DNA of 64,000 nucleotides from Jacaranda mimosifolia. Lineage: Eukaryota; Streptophyta; Magnoliopsida; Lamiales; Bignoniaceae. The notes beneath the pieces were generated by a model, which searched no databases, was not told where the DNA came from, and saw nothing but the letters and a program-made list of their open reading frames with translations. The DNA lies in NCBI GenBank assembly GCA_018894105.1, contig CM032118.1, positions 29,740,690 through 29,804,689 on the forward strand. The letters run 5' to 3'. Positions 11,999 to 23,642 of the stretch are shown here, in pieces; the first letter of the stretch is position 1, and each line of letters starts with the position of its first letter. Position numbers and translations under genes: made by a program.

Positions 11999-13572
11999 TT
12001 AGTCGCCCGTAGGAAATTCGCAGCTGCCAAACTCTGCAAAATACATATAAAAACAACCATCTTATCTTAGAACATTGCAGATGCTGTGTAAATCAAAATT
12101 TAACATTGTTTTGCTAATTAAAACGAAAACTTGAGAATTACATTAGTTAGTTAAAAATTTATGAAAATTTGAAATGTAGTTGGTGGTAATAACTTACTAG
12201 GGGGTTGGGTGACCACATAAGCAGCACCCCCAAAATGACAGGTCCCACTCCCCCGCGAGTTCTTCTGATAGAAGCTGTTAAATGCATACGATGCGTGCGC
12301 CTCCAACGTGTTTGGATTATAGCACGTGGCCCCCGGCTGAATCGGACGGCAGTCTGCCCCTCCCTCTCCACAAGCATAATCTATCGCCTCCTGCAATTTT
12401 TTTATCCCTGCCTTCTCATTTGCCACGCACCACGTCTGCCCCACTACGCTCGGCGGTTGCGCCACCACCTGCCTTTTGCTTTCGTTCATGTTTGGCGCAC
12501 CCTTGAGACCCTCCACCGTCAGTGGAATATCATATACTTTCTGCTCATTTGGGTAAAAGAGCCCGTAGTTTCTCTCAGAAGTGGCCCCGGGCTTTTGATT
12601 TTCATTGAAAAGGGCGAATAAATAGACGTTGAGAGGCTCATCGGGCCGCAGGGGGGTCCCACCGCCAGTTAGCACCCTGCGCACCAGGTTTCCGTTGTAC
12701 GCAGCCGCATTCTCTGCACTCGCACCAGCCTCATTTTCGTCGCCCTTTGATGGCCATCCTGTTTCGGAGACCACCAGTTTCACGTCGTTGAAACCTGAGG
12801 CAGCCATTGCTGAGAAAACGGCGTCGATTTGGGCATCGAACAAGCTTCTATAAAGAAGCCCATTGTTCGAGTCTCTACTGCCGGAGTTATTACGGAACAA
12901 GGCATAGTCTAATTGGATGGTGTCCGTGTTAGCAGAATATGCGAAAAATGGGTAGGCATTCACCATTAGGTACGAACCGGTTTGTTTTAGGAAATTCAGC
13001 ATTGGTTTGATGACTGGTTCTATAAGGTCCGGCTTGAAAGAACCGGAGGAAGATGGGTAGGATGTCTGGAGTGCACTTAGGGCAACGGGGGATGACACTT
13101 GGATGGATGAGACATTGTACTTGACGAGGGAAGCGTAGACATTCTTCATGGCCGGTACGAGAAATGGCGTTGTGTTTTTGGGGTCGACAAACACTTCGTT
13201 GCCCACTGCAATAGCTTCGATTTTGGTCCTGGGGTGGTAAGGGAGGATGTTGGACTGGACCCAAGAGTCCGTGAATGATGTGTTGGCGGCGGCGGATGAG
13301 AGCTGCTCGTTGGGGAGGGCGATGGTGAGGGAGATGCCGGAGCCGGAGAAGGCTGAGAGGACAGTGGAGTCAGTGTCGTAGAGCTTGACTTTGGTGATAC
13401 CTTGTGTTTTGAGGAGCTGTACCACTTGCGGTGGAGAGGGCAGATTGTCCGCGATGCGGCCGTAGTTGATCCCTATGGTTCCGGAGTCGGAGAAAACAGA
13501 TTGGATAAAACTAGAAGAGAAAATGAAAAAGAATACGCAGATAAAGTGGGATATATGTGCCGGAAATTCCAT
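11999..13572 (-). CDS. glucan endo-1,3-beta-glucosidase, GH17 plus X8/CBM43 domain, two exons
   Basis: Exon 1 is 13572-12198 and exon 2 is 12033-11999, giving 469 residues. Exon 1 ends at a strong donor (GTAAGT, 12197-12192); the acceptor is TTTTGCAG (ending 12034). Residues 1-28 form a hydrophobic signal peptide, so the enzyme is probably secreted to the cell wall. GH17 spans about 31-350, with acid/base Glu126 in AVGNEVF and nucleophile Glu270 in SETGWPS. The X8 domain (about 380-463) starts WCVANEKAG and has cysteines 382, 401, 408, 417 and 445. The sixth, Cys463, comes only from exon 2 (KFGSCEFPTGD, then TAA), which supports the splice model. It hydrolyses 1,3-beta-glucan (callose) and binds it through X8. 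Relatives often carry a C-terminal GPI signal; none is visible here. Coding GC is well above the flanks. Confidence 0.93.
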
Positions 13573-13592
13573 GGCTCTGGATATTGGCAGAA

Positions 13593-13593
<1 letters not shown>

Positions 13594-13621
<28 letters not shown>
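13594..13621 (-). repeat. CTT microsatellite in the glucanase 5' leader
   Basis: (GAA)n on the plus strand, hence (CTT)n on the coding strand, sits between the TATA region and the ATG. Pyrimidine CTT tracts are common in plant 5' leaders and are sometimes linked to expression. Here only the repeat itself is seen. Confidence 0.85.
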
Positions 13622-13623
<2 letters not shown>

Positions 13624-13673
13624 GCAGCGGCAGTTATCAGAGATTTTGGAGAAGAATGGGAGAATTAGATCGC

Positions 13674-13691
13674 TTATATATATATATATAA
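13674..13691 (-). promoter_or_regulatory. TATA-box region of the glucanase gene
   Basis: An uninterrupted TA run, read on the minus strand as TTATATATATATATATAA, lies about 105 bp upstream of the glucanase ATG. That is a normal place for a plant core promoter. Its exact role is inferred from position; TA runs also occur elsewhere in the window by chance (for example at 14,750). Confidence 0.5.
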
Positions 13692-13739
13692 CGGCAATGG
13701 TAATGGAGTTAGTGGAAGAACGGGTGGGTGGGTAGTGGG

Positions 13740-15715
13740 TGTAGGGGTGGAGGCCCCTACCTTTTTTAATGCGAGCAATTACGGTCCAGTTATGTATAAA
13801 TTAGGTATGACTTCACTGGAATTAAGGAATATCATTATCATTACCATTTACCAACAAGGAAAAATAACTTACTTAAGGTTTTGTTAACTTGTTTTCCTTT
13901 TCGGTTGAACGTCATTCTGATTTCATGTAAGGTTAAAAGGGGTAGATATGTTGGCTAAATAACTTTTTGTCTGATTCTCCAACGTATTAATAATTTGTTT
14001 CGTTGTGAACATTGGGGGTTTATTCTGTCTTTAAATGGTTAATTAAGGAGCGATCTTGCCAGAAATGATTAATTAACAAATGCTTATTTGGCTGATGATT
14101 TTGCAATAAGTATAATATAACAATAATAATAGTTGTTGTATCTCCAAACATTCAGAAATTTATTGCAATTAAAGTGCATGTATATCCATAGTAGCAAGAT
14201 GTTAATATTTCATAGACTTATAAAATATTAATAATTATAAAAAGTGGAGGAGTTGGCAAGTTACAATACCAAAACAAGGTTAGGCTAATGCTTAATGAAT
14301 TTACCCTAATCAAATCCAAACCCACAAATTCGACCATCTCATGTGTGAACTCATTACTTCTGATGTATATGTATGTATATATATATTGCGAAAGTGAGAA
14401 TTAGGTCAGCTTCTTCATACAAAAAAAAAAAAAAAGAATTACTTCAACTTACAAAACAAATCTATTGACTATTACCAATATTGGATTGGATTTTGGTGGC
14501 CTACTGATCGTTGGAGGTGGATTTTTCTTCATAAATTACCCTCTTTCATTCCTTCTTTTTCCAGAGTTTTTCAACTCATAAATAAATGAGAGTTTTTCTT
14601 TTTCCGCGCTCTCTCTTGTGTGCTTCTTTTTTGAGGAGAAACTATTATATTTGACAATTAAAATGATTATAGATAAGCTTAATTAGTCTATCTTAGCATT
14701 CCAATTTAATGAAGAGATTGCATAAAATCATAAAGAGAAAGATTTAATTTATATATATATATATATATATATCATATTATGAACAGAAAAAAGGTGAATT
14801 AAAAAAAGAAGCAGCGCAAAAGTTGTGTAATTTGGTAGTCAAATTGGGAATGATGAAGCAGTGAAAACAGATTTGCTACTAAATTTTACAGGACATCAGA
14901 ACGTTGGGCCTGCATGCCAGTTAAGCTTTGCTTATTGGTTATTATTATGACAGGATCTTGTCTGGGAAGTGGGTCATTGTGCGGAATGCTGTCGTTACAA
15001 CGGGCCTTAGATTCAGCTACCCAATAATAATATTTCCTTTTTTTGCTTTTTCCCCTCAATTTCAAGTGTCAAAGATTAATGTATTATTGTTCACTTTCAG
15101 AGGTTTAAAGAATAACCTTTTTATTATTATTTGCAAGAGAATAGATTTTTGTAAAAATTGAGGTCGTGAAGAACATCATGGAGCAAGGGATTATTGTGTC
15201 TGGGGTGGGGCCATCAGCAAAAATCAAATAATGTGCAAAGAAAGAAAGAAACTTGACAAAAGAATTTAATCCGATCGACTAGTTATCCGCTTCATTGATT
15301 GGTGCACCAAAAAAGCATCAGAGCTCTTTGTTTTGGTAAGAAAGTCAAAAATAGAACAACACTTCATCCACTGGCCCTTATTGACATTTTACGACATATC
15401 AGGCAAAAGAAATTTAGGGCTTATGGTGTGGTTTTCAGTCATTTCCGAAATTGAATAAGCAAATTAAGCAATCACAGATTTAGCTAGTAGTTCGGTTGGA
15501 TGTTGGCATTCTTCATTTCCTTCAGGGTCACCATGGGGTTAATAAAAATAGAAATTTTTCCCCCCTTCCTTGTAATGTAAAATTATGATTATATTTGAAT
15601 TGTCTGGGCTTCTATTTCAAAAATACGGCTATATAGAGATAATATTTGTTTCAAATATTCATTGCTTTTCTTTTTATTCTGAAAGTAGATTTTTGTAATG
15701 ATTGAGTCGTTGGTG
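13740..15715. other. upstream intergenic region of the glucanase gene
   Basis: No gene or transposon end recognised. It contains a TA microsatellite (14,750-14,772), a poly-A tract near 14,422 and pyrimidine-rich stretches near 14,520-14,630 and 15,030-15,060. Regulatory sequence for the glucanase would lie in its left part. Confidence 0.5.
14750..14772. repeat. TA dinucleotide microsatellite
   Basis: About eleven uninterrupted AT repeats in AT-rich intergenic DNA. Confidence 0.9.
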
Positions 15716-15724
15716 GGTTAGGCC

Positions 15725-16391
15725 CAATGTTTTGAAAATCGGACATGATCGATCGGTTCGACTGGTCGGACCGGTGACCGGAGGCTAGTCCGGTCCGGTT
15801 GAAGCCTCAAAACCGATGAGAATCGGTCAAAATCGGACAGGTTCAACCGGTTCACCTTTTTTTTTTCTCTTTTGAAATTTTAATTTTTTTTAAAAAAGAA
15901 AAGAGATGAGTTGAAGATGATGATTAAAGATTTTGGACATGTAATTTTTTAAAACATGAATTTATTTTTTTGAAATTTAATGAAGTGGTAGTTATATGTG
16001 AATGATTATGTTTAATTTGTTATTTTATTTTGTTTAATCTCTCTTAAATTATATTGAATATTTAGCATAGAAGAATTTATTTTTACTTGGAGTTGAAACA
16101 TGATACAAATGATTACTAAATTAATGTGAAATATTATTTTTTATTTATCTATAGTTGACTAATTGTGAAGTAGTATTATTTTCTAAAAATGTACTCAAAA
16201 ATAAGTAAGTTGAATTTTTTTTAAATAATATTTTTTCTATATCAATTGAAAGTTTATTTGTTGGTAATATTAAAATATTATATATATTTATAAAATTAAA
16301 TATAATTATTGCGTCATGATGACGTCATACCGGTTCGACCAGTAACCAACAACCTCGTCAGTTCATTGTCAAGTCTGATTTTGAAAATATT
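15725..16391. mobile_element. MULE-type non-autonomous element with 9-bp target duplication
   Basis: An exact direct repeat GGTTAGGCC lies at 15716-15724 and 16392-16400. The left end reads CAATGTTTTGAAAATCGGAC; the inverted right end reads AATATTTTCAAAATCAGAC, matching after one base. GC-rich imperfect inverted segments around 'cggttcgactggtcgg' (left) and 'accggttcgaccagta' (right) flank an AT-rich core. A 9-bp duplication is the signature of Mutator-like elements. No transposase is present. The left boundary could shift by one base. Confidence 0.77.
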
Positions 16392-16400
16392 GGTTAGGCC

Positions 16401-17551
16401 TACTAATATTGGGGGCCCTATCTTAAGTGGGCTTAGTAACCCATTTCAATAAGTCAATCCTTTTATTTTTTTTTTAACTTATATTTTCCTAGAGCATATG
16501 TGGAGTATATCGATATTACTACATTAATTCAACATATGAATCAATATTTAATAAATTATAATAAATTATAATATTATAATAACTAGAAGTTGGTGCACTT
16601 TCGATGCATATGCATGCAATAAAAATAAAAACTAACATTATTCAAGTGGCTTGAAAACAATTATTTCAATAGAGAAAAAAAATCAAATAGTTAACGTCAA
16701 TGACAAACTTTTTTGTGCATTTTGAAAGATATAAAATAGATAAAAGTAAATAAAAAAAATAGTTTGAATGGAGAAATCATACATGCAGGAAGAAGTTGAG
16801 AGATGAAAATATGTATAACTATATGGTCTTATGGACTATTGTGTTGTAGTAGTAGTAGTAGTAGTAGTAGTAGGGAGAGGGGGAGGGATGATAGTGGGAT
16901 GGTAGTTATTTTATATAGATATGAGAATTTTAAACAAAGTAAGGATATTTTAATAGAGACACTTGAAAACAAATCAAAAAGGGATAGACTCTTTAGTAAT
17001 AGTTTGCATAATGAGATAACCAGTTGACTACCATATACTTCGTGATCAAATTTTCATACTTATAAATGAATATTAATTTTAGGATGAATGTTTCGTTTAA
17101 TTCGATTCGTGTAACATTTTCCTTTTTTCGGGAGAATGCATGGTGGATATATTAATTAGTTGGTACAAGAAGATTAACGTCAGTCTCTCAAGGATTCGAA
17201 GCAATTCACGCAGGGGAGTTTGTTTAATAGAATATAACTTTACTTGCAACAAGGTCCACGAGGGCTTGTGGACCGGATCACTACATAATGAAATTGTTTC
17301 ACATGTTGTACGCCGTACATATTGTGGCACTGTGCATGATATTTTTATAAAATTTTGAGACTTTTTAAAGTTAAAACCTAAATTTATAATTAAATAATTG
17401 AAATTAATAGTGAGTTGATATTTGCACTCTATAAATTAATAAAGAAACTCTACTTTTATTTTTAATAAAAAAACAAAAGTACTATTTAACTAATGAGATA
17501 ACATTACTTTATATTTTAATAACTAATCTATAATTCATTTAGTTAATGTGG
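16401..17551. other. intergenic, nothing else recognised
   Basis: AT-rich DNA with the TAG microsatellite. No coding relic or terminal repeat is apparent before the LTR of Tat copy A. Confidence 0.5.
16846..16873. repeat. TAG trinucleotide microsatellite
   Basis: About nine TAG units, followed by a G/A-rich tail. The overlapping open frame with a serine run is just this repeat translated. Confidence 0.9.
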
Positions 17552-17960
17552 TGATGTTGCTTCGGAAACTGAGCTAAGGTCCTTTATGGAATTCAATAAG
17601 TTTTTTTGAGTTCTTTGCTCTCGGATGCATTGCATTAAGTTAGAGCTCTTGATTTTTTATAAATGATTTTTCGTGTTTCATTTGACTTTGGGACTTAGTA
17701 TTACTATCTTTGATTTATTATGCAATGTATTCAACCCACGTCTGGATGATGAGCCAAAGTGGGAGCCAAATTTATAGTTTTTTTTTCCTAAGTGGGCTTC
17801 AACCCATTGGGATTTGGATGGCATCTTGGTGGGCTTGATCACTTGTGCTTTTGACCTTTTATTTACTTATTATTTAACTAATCGTGCTCCTTGAGTCTGT
17901 CTTTACTTTTTAACCTAAAGGATTTAATTTGCTATGTTAGCCTTCCTACTTTCAATTTTA
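17552..17960 (-). repeat. left (3') LTR of Tat copy A, diverged
   Basis: The segment aligns with 29,733-30,030. Both begin TGATG(T/C)T(A/G)CT, then share 'gagcta(a/g)ggtcctt', 'gagctctt', 'tttttgta/ata aat', 'actttggga', 'ttacttattatttaa' and 'ttaggaccata'-like words, with indels. The pair, and the PBS-like site next to the right copy, identify them as LTRs of an old element. The right limit of this LTR is uncertain (it may reach about 18.2 kb). Confidence 0.5.
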
Positions 17961-18660
17961 AAGCTTTATTTTCATATTGAAAATATAATACAAAGTTTCA
18001 TACCTTACCTTAATTTATTTGATTGAATTTAAAAAAAATAATCAATTAATTTTTATTATTCTTATTTTATGCGGAAATTCAAAATGACTTAACTTTCATT
18101 TAAGTTGAGGTACTTTAGGTCACAAAGTCTGACAAGTTTGTGGGAGCATCTTGTCAACTACCTTGTATTCACCTAAGGATATAGTAAAATTTTGGCTAGT
18201 TTGAGATAGAGGATAGCGAGCTTTTATGAGAAGTAGTGAGATTAATTCCCAATGTAACTTTTCTCATACATTTTTTTTCCCTTCCTCTCAATGTAACTTT
18301 CTTATACTCTTTTTTTCCCCCTTTCTCTTCTACTTAGTCTTATTCTTTGTGAATTTTTACCTAACTCTTTATAGTCAGTACAATTTTTTTCGGGTTTGTA
18401 GATCAGTTGGATGCCAAAAAGTATGACCTAAATGCATGTTAGAATTCTAAACTAAATCAAAGTCTGTAGAAAATGAGAGGAGGTGGCGTCAGGAGTGATG
18501 CTGCTAAGAAGTCGTCGGCAGCCTCAATGGTGCCAGCACATAGTAGTCGGCCAGGCACCTGAAGTGCTTAGGATAGGCACTCATTGGGTGCCCGAAGCTG
18601 GCTTACTGGTCGCCTGCTTCAAGCATCCACTATAAGGGTTGCCACCACATAGAGGCCATC

Positions 18661-19206
18661 TATTATCTCACCAAAAAATTTCCAGAACAGATTACCAAAC
18701 CATAATGAATCAAACCTTAATCTAAGTAGTGAGTGAAGTGCGTGTAACTGAATTGCTAGGCAGAAAATAAAGAAGAAGAAGAAGAAGGTGATGAATGGAG
18801 AGAGAATTGAGAAAAAGACAAGAACAAAAAATGGTGACTGATTTCATTATCGAAAAATTGATTACAATTTGCCCCGGATACAATACTTAAACCAATTAGC
18901 TAACAAAAAAGACAAAGGAAGGAAACTAATTTGTAACTAATCCTAACCAATTGTATCTAATGCCTAATTGCCCCAATTGGACTTAATTAAATCCCTAACT
19001 CTAATCTGCAACTTAAATTATTGTCGCTTTGCTAATTTGTTCTACATCGTATGTTCTTTCATTTTTTAACCTTATTTCAAAATAGCGCTGCACTTTTTTT
19101 TTAACTCCATTATTTGGTCCCTTGATGAAAGGAAAGAAAGGCATTTTTAAAATCCCTGAAGCGCAACTTCTTCTCCTTGCATGATTTCTTCACTTCCATA
19201 ATACTA
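18661..19206 (-). repeat. 3' LTR of the chromovirus-like element
   Basis: On the plus strand it begins TATTATCTCACC (mutated TG) and ends just before the polypurine tract. Shared landmarks with the other LTR include 'gagagagaattgagaaaaag', 'ttgcccc' and 'ggacttaattaaatcccta'. Confidence 0.88.
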
Positions 19207-19214
19207 CCCATTCC

Positions 19215-20650
19215 CTAAAGAAATCTTGCCCTCAAGTCTGCAACTTCTAGAAATTGTTTGGTTATCACTTCATAATCCTCCGAAAGGTGTGCCTGATAAA
19301 TAAGCACTTGAGCTACTGGTGAATTACCTATCTTGATGAGCATTTTTGCAAGAATAGATATGGGCTGGATAATAACTTTACCTTCTTCATTAAGCATGGA
19401 AGCATGGTATTGACTCTCTCTAAGGATCCTACATGCTTCTTCAAGAGAGAAACATGGAAAACTGGGTGAATGCGAGCTTCAGTCAGGAGCTCTAACTTGT
19501 ATGCTACCTACCTAACCCTCTATACTATTGGAAATAATCTTGCATATTTGGTCTCAACTTCCACATCCTGCTCTTGCACATAATTTGCTACCTATAAGGT
19601 TTTAGTTTCAAGTATACAAGATCCTTTACTTTGAAATGCCTTCCATTCTGTGCTTATCTGCATTTTGCTTCATTCAATTTTGAGCTTGCTCCAAGTGAAA
19701 CTTAAAGGTGTCTCTAGATCGCCTATCTATCATGTAGAATCTGCTCCACTCCTTGAACAATTGTCTCTCCAACAAAGTTAGTAGGTAAGTAAGACGGTTT
19801 GTACCTGTATAGAGCCTCAAATGGTGTCATGGTTATAGTTGTATGGTAGTTGGTATTATACAACTATTTAGCCATAGCTGGCCATTGACTCTATCTCTTT
19901 GGAGTACTCCCGCACATGCATCACAAGTAGTTCTCTATGCATTGATTGATCTGCTTGCTCTTCCCGTCGGTTTGAGGATGGTATGCAGTACGTTGTTGTT
20001 GCTGGACTCCAATCAACGCAAGAAACTCCTTCTAAAACTAGCTCGTGAACACCTTATCCGTATCTAAAATCATTCTACAAGGCAGACCGTAAAATTTATA
20101 GATAGAATCTAAGAAAGTGTGTACTAAGTGCTGTGTAATGAAAGGGTGGCCAAGTGGAATAAAATTTGCATATTTGATGTATTTGTCTACCACTACCCAA
20201 ATCACAGTCTTTCCACTAGATAGTGGCAATTGTTCAATGAAATTCATGGTGAGATGTTTCCAAGTGTGCTCAGGAATGGACAAAGGTTGTAGCAGCCTAG
20301 GGGTTTTTGAGTTTTGATGTTTGCACTACTAACATATTTCGCACTCTTTAACTTGCTGTTGGACTTTTCATAAATGTTGAGCCACTAAAAAATGCACTTT
20401 AGTCTTTGATAAGTGGCCTAGATGCCTGAATCCCTCCAATGCTTGATGAGTGCATAGCTTGAACTACTTTGTCCCTTAAGTAAGTTCTTTTCCTAGTATA
20501 AAGCTTGCCTTTGTACTTGGCAAGCCCATTTTGATAGCCGAGTAATGAGAGATTGTAGGGGTAAATAGTTTTCTCTTTGATTGCCTCTTGTGCTAGCTCA
20601 TCAGCTTCATAATTGGCCTCCAATTCAGATAACCACGCCGGCTGTAGCAC
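19215..20650 (-). pseudogene. integrase relic with chromodomain-like C-terminus
   Basis: Three open pieces. 20,650-20,399 is the N-terminal part, where the zinc-binding H-x-G-G-H-S-G region has become SSSIGGIQASR. 20,283-20,038 is the core, with HTWKHLTMNFIEQLPLSSGK, KYIKYANFIPLGHP and LDTDKVFTS; the first catalytic Asp (D-F-I-E) is Asn. 19,397-19,215 carries SPVAQVLIYQAHLSEDYEVI, matching the V-L-I-Q-W-x-x-L-x-x-E-D-(A)-T-W-E pattern of chromodomain-like tails. The piece ends just before the polypurine tract. Confidence 0.8.
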
Positions 20651-20699
20651 TGTAATAGCTTAACAAGTCTTTTTCTCCATGTCTCTTTTTGAAAGCGTA

Positions 20700-22010
20700 T
20701 CAGCCAATATGTTCTCGATCCTCTTCTTGTACTCTATAGTATATGGTATCCCAACAACTTCGTCATGTACTTGTGTTGCAGGGAAATTTTCTGCTCCAAT
20801 AGATATTTAGGATTGCATTGATCGATCCTAATGATAAAATGCCCTTGATTCAAATACGTTTTCCACTTGTACATTGCTTGGATTATGGCCATCATTTCTT
20901 TATCTCATAAACATATAACACTAGAGCTCTTGGCCCCAAAGCTTTATGGAAATAAGCTACTGATTTTTGCCTTAGATCGATATAGCCCCCAAACCTAAAT
21001 AACACGCATCTATATCCAAAATAAATATCTTGCTAAAATAAGGCAATTAGAGTACAAGAGTTGTAGTCATGGCTTTTTTTAGCCGTTGGAAAGCTTACTC
21101 AGCTTCTTCATTCCAATGAAATTGCCCTTTGTTGTGAGATTAGTTAATAGCTTTGGTATGATCCTATAGTGTTGAACAAATTTCTTATAATATCTAGTTA
21201 ACCCCAGAAATCCCCGAAGAGCTCTTATTGTTTTGGGTCTTGGCCAGTACACCATTGCTTGAATTTTGCTAGGATCAGGCTCCACTATATTCTCACTTAT
21301 AATATGTCCCAAGTACTCCCCTCTATTTTGGCCAAACACATATTTGGAGGTTTTGGATTAGTTTCTCAAGAACAGTATCTAAGTGATGCTTATGTTATTC
21401 TAAGTTTTTGTTATAAATGAGGATGACATCAAAGAAAACTAGCCTAAAATCCCTAAGGTGCTAATCAAAAACACGATTCATTATAACTTGGAAGGTCGTT
21501 GGGGCATTGGTTAAACTAAATAGCATAGCTTTAAATTCATATAAACCTAAGGAAGTGGCAAAGGTAATCTTATGGATTTCAATGGGGTGTACTTTCACTC
21601 AGTGAAAAGATGGTAGCTCCATGAAGTTCATTCAAGAGATCATCAATTAAGGGAATAGGGTAACTATCCTTGACAGTAAGAGAATTTAGTTTCCTCTAGT
21701 CCACACAAAATTGTGAGGACCCATCTTTTTTCTTCACTAAGAGGACTGGAGATGAATAGGGGTTGGTGATAGGCTTTATTGCCCTAAGGCTCAACATTTT
21801 CTTTCATAACTTCTCTATTTCAAGCCTTTACAAGTATAGATACCTACATGGATGCTGGTTGAAAGGCTTGGGTCTAAGTTTAGAAGTGATCTTGTGGTTA
21901 ATGTTTCTAAAGATATAGAGGCCCCTCGGTTATGCAAAGGCTTGAGAGTATTTGGCTAGTAAAGGTTTAAGTTCAGGGATGGTGTTTTGGCAATCTTCTT
22001 TCTTCACAGG
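20700..22010 (-). pseudogene. reverse transcriptase-RNase H relic
   Basis: Broken across several frames. Recognisable pieces include PITNPYSSPVLLVKKKDGS and a following fingers/palm stretch with the 'R-x-L-N-S-x-T-V-K-D-x-Y-P-I-P' pattern (around 21,750-21,640). A catalytic loop reads FFDVILIY where F-x-D-D is expected (around 21,430). The thumb/connection piece (21,339-21,079) is EYLGHIISENIVEPDPSKIQ and ALRGFLGLTRYYKKFVQHY. The second catalytic Asp is changed to Val, so it could not polymerise DNA. RNase H is only faintly readable below 21,080. Confidence 0.82.
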
Positions 22011-22195
22011 AGTGATCATAAACAAGCAACTAATTAAGAAATCTCTCTTTTGTTTTATCATTTTATGCATCTTCTTGCCCGATATTATTTTTAAGGATGT
22101 TTTAAGTTTAATGCCTTGTAAAGTCGCTCTTTTCTTACTTCGTTTGAATGATATACTTTGGCTTTCAAAGTTAAAGATAACAAGACCTAGTCTTC

Positions 22196-22426
22196 TTAGC
22201 AAATGATCCCTAAGACTATATCACAACCACCTAGTTTTAGTATTCTCACTTCCGCAGTAAATTTGTGATTTCCTATTTCCCAACTAAAGAGCTCACACTT
22301 TGAATCAAACTTTATCTTCCTACCATCAACTATCGTGACAAGAAGAGGTTGAGTTTGAATGACATCAGACCTAAGTAGCTTGGCTATTTGGGGATCAAGG
22401 AAGTCGTGTGTGCTCCTGGTGTCCAC
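22196..22426 (-). pseudogene. retroviral-type aspartic protease relic
   Basis: Begins MDTRSTHDFLDPQIAKLL, equivalent to the D-S/T-G-x-(T/S)-H-x-F active site of plant gypsy proteases, but the catalytic-loop glycine is replaced by Arg. It ends LGGCDIVLGIIC, matching the G-x-D-x-(V/I)-L-G flap-proximal motif. The position between gag and RT fits. Inactive as it stands. Confidence 0.8.
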
Positions 22427-22499
22427 TAAGATGGTGATAGTGTTATTTTGACCCTACCCTCTGACTTAATGGTATCAGGTGTTGTTTGCCCAACTAGTG

Positions 22500-23570
22500 C
22501 ATTAGAAGAAATGTGTACTCTCTTTCACCCCCATTTCTTCCTCTTCTAAGTCAGACTCTTTTTCTTCCTCTCCTATGATCACAAATAACCTCTTGCATCT
22601 ATGGCCAGCATGGAAAACCTCATCATAATTAAAACGAAGTCCCTTTTTCCTCATAGCTTCCATTTTCTCTCTTGATAGTTTCTTAAGAGGTGGATAGTGA
22701 TTCTTAGTGTTAGAAGTTTTTTTATTAGATGGTTTACTCAAGCTAGTTTTTCCTAGCTTCCCACAATTACTAACCCAAATTTTGAGCCTACTTTTGTGTC
22801 ATTTATTAAAGGCTTCTAAAAGGTTTTCTTATTTTTTTGCAAGGGTTATGGCACGTGATAGATTGGTGGGGTTTAACATTTCAACCATTCAGCTTATGTC
22901 CTTTTTCACATCCCCAACAAAACTTTTGACAAAGTAATCCTCTGTCAAATGTCTATTCATGGAGATCATGAATGCTTTGAGTTCTTCAAACTTGATAGCA
23001 TAGTCATCAACTGACTTATCCTACCTTAGTTTGTTAAACTGACTTACAATGTTCTCATCATTTTGTGATGAAAATCTTTACAAAACTAAACCAACAGAAT
23101 AGTCCCAACTAATGTTTTCTCTACCCACTATATGATCCAAATATCAACTATCAGCCAACCGCTCCATGTGCATTGCGACCAACAATATTTTCTCATAATC
23201 ACTCATACTATTAAAAAGGAAATATTTATGGCATTTCCCAAGCGACCCCCAAGGATTATCCCTAAAAAATTTTGTAAACTCATAGTTTCAGTTTTGAGGT
23301 TGTTCAAGTTCGAGCCATTAGAAGACCTTGAACCATTGGGTGGAGATAAAATCCCATTTCCTTTAGACTTAGAAGTTTTAGGTGTTGGCGATGGAATCAT
23401 GCCGCTGACTGGTTCCTTCCCCTTGTTGTTGTTCAATGCCTAAAGAAACTCTTCAAGTTTTCTATCCACCGAATCCTCCACTCTTTGAACTACGCTCTCC
23501 ATCTTAAGCTTAAGTTCCTCCATATTTTCGGCCAGTATCTTAATCATCTTTTAGCCCAGTTACCTATTGC
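22500..23570 (-). pseudogene. gag relic with damaged zinc knuckle (chromovirus-like element)
   Basis: Fragments in shifted frames. An N-terminal piece (23,436-23,203) begins MNNNKGKEPVSGMIPSP, and a later piece (22,741-22,502) contains GLRFNYDEVFHAGHRCKRLF. In relatives this latter stretch is a CX2CX4HX4C zinc knuckle (C-F-N-C-D-E-K-F-x-x-G-H-R-C). Here the first two cysteines are Arg and Tyr, so it should not bind zinc. The fragment precedes the protease as expected. Confidence 0.75.
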
Positions 23571-23642
23571 TCCATGGAATCTACTCAGTTGCTAGTCTTT
23601 GTCATCAAAGTGTGAGTTTTAGGATTACTACTCTGATGCCAC

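Noticed and set aside
12159..13264. Several long open frames on both strands across 12.2-13.7 kb
   Set aside because: They overlap the GC-rich GH17-X8 exon in other frames. Only the 13,572-12,198 frame has a signal peptide, catalytic motifs and conserved cysteines.
13402..13735. Plus-strand open frames with Glu/Arg runs
   Set aside because: They are antisense to the glucanase start and the CTT microsatellite in its leader.
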